Source: Hondaea fermentalgiana (taxonomy: Eukaryota; Sar; Bigyra; Thraustochytrida; Thraustochytriidae). Taken from it: a stretch of 64,000 bases of DNA. The stretch is taken from positions 290,559 through 354,558 of the forward strand of contig NPFB01000028.1 in NCBI GenBank assembly GCA_014084085.1. The letters are read 5' to 3'. Below are positions 58,076 to 64,000 of this stretch, piece after piece (the stretch's first letter is position 1; each line of letters starts with the position of its first letter). The position numbers and the translations under genes were made by a program. The notes under the pieces were generated by a model. It did not search any database. It had not been told where the DNA came from and saw only the letters and a list, made by a program, of their open reading frames with translations.

Positions 58076-58435
58076 GATATCATTATCACCTTCATCTCAC
58101 TTCCACATCATCACCAGCATGCACGCTAACAAAAGCAGGACATCACTGCCTGCGGCACGATATGGTTCCGAATCGGTTCTGTATCCGATCCGCGGCGCGA
58201 GCGAAGCTTCATCTGTCTCGGGCGGTTGAAGAGCGCGAGCACGCAGCAGCTCCGACAGAGCGCAGGCAAACTCCGCCCAGCCCGTCCGCTCGGAGCGAGC
58301 GCGCGCGCGAGAGAGAGAGCCCCGACGCCCGCCCGCCTCGCCGCGAGCCCTCGAGCGCTTCTGGCCGCGCGCCCAGGCCGCCCGCCCGCCCCGCCGGAGA
58401 ACCGCGAGGAGGAGACGGCGTCGGTCGCGAGCAAG
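57860..58435. other. spacer and leader of the Rpt3 gene
   Basis: About 575 bases. A CTAGGC/CCTAGG-rich patch near 57990-58008 is followed by a CAT microsatellite (58041-58074), then a GC-rich leader. In-frame sequence upstream of the Rpt3 start is Arg/Pro/Ala-rich and not taken as coding. Confidence 0.5.
58041..58074. repeat. CAT trinucleotide microsatellite
   Basis: About eleven CAT units in the spacer between the protease and Rpt3 genes. Confidence 0.9.
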
Positions 58436-59647
58436 ATGACCGCCATGGAGGTGGACGTGCGGACCAAGGTCGCGACGGGGACCGAGGGCGACGAGGAGAG
58501 CGAGGACCTGTACAAGCGGATGAAGAAGCTCGAGCAGCAGCTCGAGTTCACGGAGATCCAGGAGTCGTACATTAAGGACGAAATGAAGAACCTCAAGCGC
58601 GAGATGCTCCGGGCCAAGGAGGAGGTGCGCCGCATCCAGTCCGTACCGCTCGTGATTGGACAGTTTATCGAGCTCATTGACGAGCACCACGGCATCGTCA
58701 CGAGCACGGCAGGATCCACCTACTACGTGCGCATCCTCTCCACGCTCGACCGCGAGGAGCTCAAGCCAAACTCATCGACGGCACTGCACAGACACAGCCA
58801 CGCAGTCGTCGAAGCGCTCCCGCCTGAGGCAGACAGCTCCATCCAGAGCATGATGGCCACGGAAAAGCCCGACGTGCGCTACGAGGACATTGGTGGCATG
58901 GATCAGCAGAAACAGGAGGTGCGCGAGGCCGTGGAGCTCCCGCTGCAGCAGGGCGACTTGTACAGGCAAATCGGTATCGACCCACCGCGCGGCGTCCTCC
59001 TTTACGGCCCGCCCGGTACCGGCAAGACCATGATGGCTAAGGCTGTCGCAAATGCCACGGACGCCACCTTTATCAAGATGGTCGGCTCCGAATTTGTGCA
59101 AAAGTACCTCGGTGAAGGCCCGCGCATGGTGCGCGACGTCTTCCGCCTCGCACGCGAGAACGCCCCCAGTATCGTCTTTATCGACGAGATCGACGCAATC
59201 GGCACCAAGCGATTTGATAGCCAGACCGGCGCAGATCGCGAAGTGCAGCGTATCCTGCTCGAATTGCTCAACCAGATGGACGGCTTCGACCAGACGACTG
59301 ATGTCAAGGTCATTATGGCCACCAACCGTGCCGACACCCTCGATCCGGCCCTCTTGCGCCCAGGCCGTCTCGATCGCAAGATTGAGTTCCCTAACCCAGA
59401 TCGTCGCCAGAAGCGCCTCATTTTCCAGGCCTGCACAAGCAAGATGAACCTTTCCGACGACGTCGACCTCGAGGACTACGTCAACCGTCCCGAGAAGATC
59501 TCTGCTGCAGAGATTTCTGCCATTTGCCTCGAGGCCGGCATGCAGGCCGTCCGCAATAACCGCTATGTCATCATGCCCAAGGACTTTGAGGAGGGCTACA
59601 AGGCTCACACCAAGAAGTCTGACACCGAGTTCCAGTTCTACTCCTGA
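58436..59647 (+). CDS. PSMC4: 26S proteasome AAA-ATPase subunit Rpt3 (PSMC4)
   Basis: A 403-aa ATPase of the 19S proteasome base ring, which unfolds substrates and threads them into the 20S core. An N-terminal coiled coil (about 20-65) and the block [17 protein letters not shown] [13 protein letters not shown] precede the OB domain with [17 protein letters not shown] and [19 protein letters not shown]. The AAA module has Walker A GPPGTGKT, Walker [12 protein letters not shown], the second region of homology ([19 protein letters not shown]) and the C-terminal EFQFYS, a HbYX-type tail for docking into the 20S core. These sequences identify Rpt3 among the six paralogues. The start at 58436 gives the usual length; upstream in-frame sequence is GC-rich leader. 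Confidence 0.97.
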   Translation: MTAMEVDVRTKVATGTEGDEESEDLYKRMKKLEQQLEFTEIQESYIKDEMKNLKREMLRAKEEVRRIQSVPLVIGQFIELIDEHHGIVTSTAGSTYYVRILSTLDREELKPNSSTALHRHSHAVVEALPPEADSSIQSMMATEKPDVRYEDIGGMDQQKQEVREAVELPLQQGDLYRQIGIDPPRGVLLYGPPGTGKTMMAKAVANATDATFIKMVGSEFVQKYLGEGPRMVRDVFRLARENAPSIVFIDEIDAIGTKRFDSQTGADREVQRILLELLNQMDGFDQTTDVKVIMATNRADTLDPALLRPGRLDRKIEFPNPDRRQKRLIFQACTSKMNLSDDVDLEDYVNRPEKISAAEISAICLEAGMQAVRNNRYVIMPKDFEEGYKAHTKKSDTEFQFYS

Positions 59648-59705
59648 TCCAGATCTATCACTTTTTTCTTTTCATTCTTTAGTATACGTAGTACCGTGTG
59701 ACCAC

Positions 59706-60086
59706 CTACAACGAACTCTGCCCCGGGATGATTGCCTCCATCTCGATCTCCACCTTGACTTCGGGCGCGATGAACTTGGCGACTTGCACCATGGTCGCCG
59801 CCGGCGGTGTCTTGCCGAGTCGCGCCTGGTGGACCTCGGCGATGGCCGGCCAGTCCTTCTCGATGTCGATCACGTACATGCGCGTACGCACCACGTCCTC
59901 GAGCCGCGCGCCGAGCGCTGCCAGCGCCTTTTCCGCAATCTCAAAGATGGCCTCCGTCTGCGCGCGTGCATCGGCACCCGGCGCCGTCGTGCCAGACAGA
60001 TGCACCGTCGGCCCCACGCGGACTGCGCGCGCGTACCCGACCTGGGCCTCCCAGGCACCGCCCGAGCTCACGTGCTGGCGCGACAT
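59706..60086 (-). CDS. Rid (YjgF/YER057c) family protein lacking the RidA arginine
   Basis: A 126-aa protein covering the whole Rid fold: VGYARAVRVGPTVHLSGTTA, QTEAIFEIAEKALAALGA, VVRTRMYVIDIEKDW and the C-terminal VEIEMEAII. RidA hydrolyses reactive enamine/imine intermediates and needs an Arg in a P-A-R-S/T motif. Here the motif reads PPAATMVQV, with Ala in that position, as in Rid subgroups that are not classical RidA. Enzymatic role is therefore unknown. The gene converges on Rpt3, with only 58 bases between stops. The start at 60086 is the first ATG. The family is common in bacteria and eukaryotes. Confidence 0.88.
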   Translation of the reverse strand: MSRQHVSSGGAWEAQVGYARAVRVGPTVHLSGTTAPGADARAQTEAIFEIAEKALAALGARLEDVVRTRMYVIDIEKDWPAIAEVHQARLGKTPPAATMVQVAKFIAPEVKVEIEMEAIIPGQSSL

Positions 60087-61410
60087 TCTCGCAGCTCTTC
60101 GTCTGGGGTGACGCGGGATGTGGATGAACTAGGCACGGCCTTTGCAAATTGGCTTTGCCGTGGCTGGGTCAGCACGTGTGTGCCAGCTGCGTGCGGCAAG
60201 ATGTCGTGTAGTATTCGTTCGACGCGTACGTGTACGAAAGAAGGGAAGGAGGAAAGGGGCGGTTCCGCCTCAAGGGGGGAAAGCGAAGAAGGACCTGAAC
60301 AACAAGATGACATACGAGGGTGGGTGGCCACGGCATCGTCATCATCCTCGGGCCTCGACGCAAAAGTATGTATGGGGCGCATTCCCGGAACATCCACCGA
60401 CGCGCTGGAAAACCTGCATGAAATTCCTCAAATGGGCCGCGGAAACGAACATGGGAAGTGAGTGTATTTTGGGGTGGCAAAAACGATGAAGATGGTTGGG
60501 CCATCGGAGAATGGGCCTACTTAGATTCAAGTTGGGGACCACCGCATAAGTTGAGTTCGAGCATACCTTCAGTAAAGCGCAAGGCGTACCAGCCCAAAGC
60601 GTGAATTTGGCTGAGCCCACTTGGCCGAGCCCATAAAGCACGACAACGTGAAGCGCGTTGGAGGAGCTTGAGGGCGCGTACTTTGCCGGCCTGGAGGGGA
60701 AGCAGCTGCGAGGCATTGCGCGGCGCTACGATCCAGAACAGTGACGCCACGAGAGAGAACAAATGCTCATTGACCTCCGCATCAGCGAGCTCGCAGCATC
60801 GCATGAGTTGCGTGAGCAAGGCCATGCTCTTCTAGATCGTGCGGATGCGAAGAGAAAAGCTCTGGCTTCCAAAATCGCCGAATTGGAGAACCGGGCTCAT
60901 TGTGAACATCGTCTCGAGCTCGAAAGGGCATGCAACGAAGCGAGGATTTGATGGGCTACTCGCAAAGCACAATTAAGTCGAGAGAGAGGCTGCTTGCATG
61001 ATGTCATCAGTAGTATCAGCGGCGTGCCGAATTCTCCAAGTGATGCGCGTGAAACGATTCGTCACGCAAACGAGCTCGCCAGCGTCACTTCTTACGCCCA
61101 AAGAGACGATTTTGGCATCGCAAAGAATAGGATGAGCCCACTTGAGGACGACTACAGCTCAAGGTCGAGATAATTTTCCAGATTGAGGGATACAGCAGCG
61201 GTTGACACCCCGGTGCGCGCAAGTACAGGCCATGCGAGGAATCGACCCCTGAGCACGTCGTCACTTTTTCGACAAACGAAAAGCACATCAGGGAATGACA
61301 ATGTGGCGCTTCGGGAGTTCGTTCTGCACCATGCATCCCAAAACTAGGGACAAGGTTTTAATTGCAGAGAGTGCTTTGCGTGCAATGCGGTTGTTCTTCC
61401 ACATGAATGT

Positions 61411-62121
61411 TTGTCCGACGAATATTTTCTGCAATCGATATCTCAGAGACTTCCGCCAAAAATTGAAAAGAGTGGAGAATGCGACACAGTCGCAAACGCG
61501 CAACACGCTGAGAGCAAGAGAGTTCTGGACATGCCTGCTAGAGACACAGAGACTTATCTTCGTGCTCTTCGAAATTGTCTTGACCGGAACCCGGAAGTGT
61601 CAAGTGTTCGCCCCAGCACACCAACGATCCTCGACCGGGACGAGGTCATGATGTCGTCGTCATCAAACAAAGCCCGTACGTGCGCTCTCACATCAGCAGG
61701 CCCACCTGCCATGACTTCCACCTCGAGTGTCGACGCTGCAACCGCAAACATAACCGAGGGCATGTTCACGCACGTGTCTACGTCGGAGATGTCATTGCCA
61801 CTCGCGACTCAGGGATCGCAGCCTTTGCCGAATGTATTGAATGCATCTGATTCACCATGGGTTTCAAGTGCAAGCTCAAGCTCAAGCTCAAGCGCAGGCG
61901 CTGGTGCTGGCGCTATGGTTCCTTCTTCAGATGAAGGACGACGACTGCAACGGCAAGAAACGTCAAATTTCGAAGATGTAGTAAACGCAAAGGCTGCACT
62001 TGAGATGCTTCTTCTCCATGCAACATCGCCTATGATGCAGTCAAAGAAAAGCCCTGAAAACCTTGAAGAAACCCCTCAAGTCTGCGAAAATCCTAATTTG
62101 CAGGGAGTGCGTACACACTGA
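61411..62121 (+). CDS. possible surviving 3' reading frame of the decayed gene
   Basis: This is the longest intact piece of the broken gene: 236 aa from an ATG-initiated frame (MSDEYFLQSISQRLPPKIEK) to a TGA. It has a short helical start, a Ser/Thr/Ala-rich middle with CAAGCT-type serine repeats (about 61868-61895) and a Leu-rich end (AALEMLLLHA). It may be translated alone, but it continues the frame of the upstream remnant, so I think it is part of that relic. Confidence 0.35.
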   Translation: MSDEYFLQSISQRLPPKIEKSGECDTVANAQHAESKRVLDMPARDTETYLRALRNCLDRNPEVSSVRPSTPTILDRDEVMMSSSSNKARTCALTSAGPPAMTSTSSVDAATANITEGMFTHVSTSEMSLPLATQGSQPLPNVLNASDSPWVSSASSSSSSSAGAGAGAMVPSSDEGRRLQRQETSNFEDVVNAKAALEMLLLHATSPMMQSKKSPENLEETPQVCENPNLQGVRTH

Positions 62122-62460
62122 GGCCCAATATGGTCGCGAATTCTTATCCGAAGCAGCGCAAATCTTAGAGAGACTAACAGCCAGTACAACATGAAACGTT
62201 TTATTCTTCCTTCGCAAATGTCACAGTGTGTTTCCAAGTGAGAAGCCAGAAAATAACCTTTCCCGTTGAAGATATCGTGCACGAAGGCGAATCGTTCACC
62301 TCGAACTCCAATAATTAAAAAAAAAGAGAAAACCCTGCGAAACTGGGACGATCGAGCCCGAAGCGTCGAGTCCCATATCCAGTACGAGTAGCGCCGATGT
62401 TTAGTTAGTCTGGAGTGAGCACGCGAGCAAGAGGCAAAGTTCGGATCCACACAAGTCCAA

Positions 62461-62640
62461 ATGACCGCGAGCGGCTGGTTTCCCAGTGTATCAGAATCTG
62501 TTGGTGGCGACAGGATCCAGACGAAACTTGGCACAATCTGCATCATGCGCGATGGCCCCAATCAGAAGCTCGTTGTGGCGCAAATTTCGTCTGGTGAAAT
62601 TTTCAGGAACATTCCATCTTTGTGGTTAAACATCGGATAA
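62461..62640 (+). other. 59-codon reading frame in the relic region
   Basis: An ATG-started frame encoding 59 residues, with GWFPSVSESVGGDRIQTKL, GTICIMRDGPNQKLVVAQIS and FRNIPSLWL. It reads like folded protein. The same frame upstream is open through QEAKFGSTQVQ to a TGA at 62416. It is likely one more block of the decayed gene. Confidence 0.35.
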
Positions 62641-62969
62641 CAGTGAGAGTGCACATCGCATGAGGTTGTTGACTTTATTTTGCTTTCACTCGCCGTTGCT
62701 TGGAGCTTCGTCTTCGTTCCAACATTTATGGGTTGGCCGAGGCTCTCAAAAATTGGCACAGCTCGGGCTCAGCGAATGGCATCAAAATTATATGTTTGTA
62801 ATCGACGATGCCCGTCACGATGAGCTACCCATCACCTTGACACCAGGTGGTAGACTGCTATAGCATCCACGCACAAGCAGATCCAAAGTACCTACCCATC
62901 GTGCGAACCGCAATGCGCATCGCAACGCAATCAATGCGTGTGATCAAAGATCGCACCCACTGCAATGAT

Positions 62970-63133
62970 GCCGCCTTAAAGAGGCCCCGCGTATCATTCC
63001 GTCAGTGAGTAATGACGTCCTTGACGAAGGCCCTGCGCATTACTGGATGGTGTCGCCTTGACGAAGGCCCAGCACATTATTCCATCACCTTAAATGCCGC
63101 TTTTACACGAGCCCGCGCATTTCCCTTCACCAT
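62970..63133. repeat. four degenerate ~37-bp direct repeats
   Basis: Units at about 62970-63006, 63017-63052, 63053-63088 and 63097-63133 share CGCCTTGACGAAGGCCC, then GCGCATTA and a CATCACC-type end, each with several changes. The first and last copies are the most diverged. Spacers are 0-10 bases. Confidence 0.65.
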
Positions 63134-63148
63134 GCTATTCATAGCATG
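63131..63148. repeat. perfect 8-bp inverted repeat
   Basis: CATGCTAT and ATAGCATG around TC, directly at the end of the fourth degenerate repeat. Confidence 0.9.
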
Positions 63149-63500
63149 AATCATAGTCTAAGCTGCACGAAGCCACGCATACGCGAGCTTTCGTCCGCTA
63201 GCAGACCCGAATCACCCGAGCACTCGAACCCAGAGCGAGTTCCGAGTTAACCGCTACCAGGGTGGCCATTTGCAAGCGGGCTCTTCCAAATCGTGCGACT
63301 TCCTTGCAACCTAGGCAAACAACTACAGTCTCCGAGCAGCTGCGTGAGACTCCAACTTCTTCCTCCCCATCGCGCTACGCGCGGAAGAGAGATTTCTTTT
63401 ACGTTTACAAGAATCATCATTGTTGTTCTTTACTTCAACCAGACTTTGCGTCAATAAGTTTGAAAAAATCCTTTCTATTCCATGTCTTTATTTTGGGGAT
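63149..63500. other. spacer with no supported gene
   Basis: About 350 bases of moderate GC, T-rich towards the end. A plus-strand frame (63262-63510) has no convincing content. Confidence 0.45.
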
Positions 63501-63980
63501 TTATCTATAGTCCGTTCGTTTTCTTTCAGTTTCACTCTTTGAGATCAATTGGAGGATGTTATTACATCCTGGACTTGAATAATCGTTGATTCTTTTCATC
63601 ATGCGATCATTTCGTTTGTGCAGTGACTCGGTTAATTTAGAAGCCGAGTCATCCAACTGTTCTCGCTCTTCCCCCGCCCTTAGCGCCATCTCTTTTGATT
63701 CTGCATTGTAAGCTTCTTTCTTCCTCTCGTGTTGGAGCTCAAGATAATGCTTCCTCTCTGATATATGAAATAGTTCAAGTTCGGTGGCGAACGAACCGGT
63801 CAAAGTAAGTAGCTTACTGAGGTACGTAGTGTGGTGCCCTTTGTTAAAAATCCCGAAGCCATTAGTAGGTCGTGAGGGGCGCGGGCCTTCATCGGTTTGC
63901 TTACTCGACCTTGGAAGGAGGACCCTGGTTCTGCGTTTCTTTGCGCGTTGTGAGATTGGATAACCTCCTTGAGTTCTCAT
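63501..63980 (-). CDS. hypothetical coiled-coil protein near window edge
   Basis: A 159-aa frame starting at 63980 (MRTQGGYPISQRAKKRRTR) that stays open to the window edge, so the true start may lie outside. A basic N-terminus is followed by a long charged helix (about 75-145) rich in Lys, Glu and Arg, with LELQHERKKEAYNAESKEM and LDDSASKLTESLHKR, probably a coiled coil. I do not recognise it. Such tails occur in many proteins, including C-terminal parts of Myb/SANT-like transposon-derived proteins, but nothing here proves that. GC is lower than for the genes at the centre of the window. Confidence 0.4.
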   Translation of the reverse strand: MRTQGGYPISQRAKKRRTRVLLPRSSKQTDEGPRPSRPTNGFGIFNKGHHTTYLSKLLTLTGSFATELELFHISERKHYLELQHERKKEAYNAESKEMALRAGEEREQLDDSASKLTESLHKRNDRMMKRINDYSSPGCNNILQLISKSETERKRTDYR

Positions 63981-64000
63981 GGCTGCTTCAGCTGAGATCT

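Larger units (their letters stand above)
60380..62870 (+). pseudogene. decayed protein-coding gene, several frames and in-frame stops
   Basis: Protein-like sequence runs along the plus strand but is broken. Frame 2 up to a TGA at 60602 contains DGWAIGEWAYLDSSWGPPHK. Frame 1 from about 60652 reads as a charged coiled coil (LEGKQLRGIARRYDPEQ, KIAELENRAHCEHRLELE) through TGA 60742, TGA 60949, TAA 61171 and TAG 61345 without a frameshift. It then has a Cys-rich block (CRECFACNAVVLPHEC) and an open part from 61348 to a TGA at 62119 with a Ser/Ala-rich middle. Further protein-like pieces lie in other frames (VTVCFQVRSQKITFPVEDIV near 62210-62270; a 59-codon ATG frame at 62461-62640; a piece to about 62863). 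I do not recognise the family. Stop-codon readthrough or unusual introns are alternatives. Confidence 0.5.

Noticed and set aside
60342..60825. Minus-strand frames of about 100-125 aa opposite the decayed gene
   Set aside because: They read fairly naturally but are antisense to the coiled-coil and Trp-rich blocks of the plus-strand relic, which extend much further in consistent order.
61171..61190. Very short 18-bp GT-AG intron removing the TAA at 61171
   Set aside because: Introns this small are known only in a few odd genomes, the other stops have no such solution, and the surrounding genes are intronless.
63205..63245. tRNA-like GGTTCGA box on the minus strand
   Set aside because: The flanking bases do not form a T-stem and no matching acceptor, D or anticodon arms are present.

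Overview
The window is nuclear DNA of a eukaryote. It encodes a plasma-membrane-type syntaxin, the TFIIH subunit p44, the 26S proteasome ATPase Rpt3, SPF30, Rit1 and P450s with mitochondrial-type presequences. Almost every recognisable gene is one uninterrupted reading frame of 0.4-5.4 kb, so introns are rare or absent. TAA, TAG and TGA all end genes, so the code is standard. Spacers are GC-rich and full of tetranucleotide microsatellites (GGTC, GATC, GCAA, GCGA, CTTG). A compact, intronless, GC-rich heterotrophic protist, for example a thraustochytrid-like stramenopile, is my best guess; this is inference from style and content, not a search result.

Layout. 1-6.9 kb is a gene-poor, GC-rich, repeat-laden stretch in which I support no gene. 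7.0-19.8 kb holds a possible low-complexity protein, an ER DNAJC25-like J-protein, an SPX membrane protein, a syntaxin head-to-head with an STK16-like kinase, TFIIH p44, and a fusion of a FAM86/METTL21-type methyltransferase with the initiator-tRNA ribosylphosphate transferase Rit1. 19.8-21.7 kb contains a 100-N gap and a truncated membrane-protein start. 21.7-31 kb holds a mitochondrial-type DEDDh exonuclease with an extra C-terminal domain, a myristoylation-motif protein with three cyclic-nucleotide-binding domains plus RGS, a BART protein, a METTL2/6/8 tRNA methyltransferase and SPF30. 31.4-36.7 kb is one giant gene with ARM-like, RasGEF and VPS9 domains. 37.3-45.5 kb holds TXNDC9, a protein with a TPP1/ACD-like OB fold, a GPR180/TMEM145-like receptor, a decayed partial duplicate, and its unrecognised parent gene. 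A second 100-N gap lies at 45.8 kb.

46.4-53.7 kb is a head-to-tail array of four paralogous P450s. All have mitochondrial-like N-termini, and all lack the usual acidic residue of the I-helix. 54.6-60.1 kb holds a PqqL-like M16 metalloprotease, Rpt3 and a Rid-family protein. 60.4-62.9 kb is best read as a decayed plus-strand gene with several in-frame stops and frame changes. The last kilobase is lower in GC and holds degenerate short repeats, a perfect hairpin and one coiled-coil reading frame near the window edge.

Most genes are unrelated housekeeping genes, so the order is not an operon. The notable content is in the architectures: the methyltransferase-Rit1 fusion, the RasGEF-VPS9 combination, the 3xCNB-RGS protein and the P450 array.
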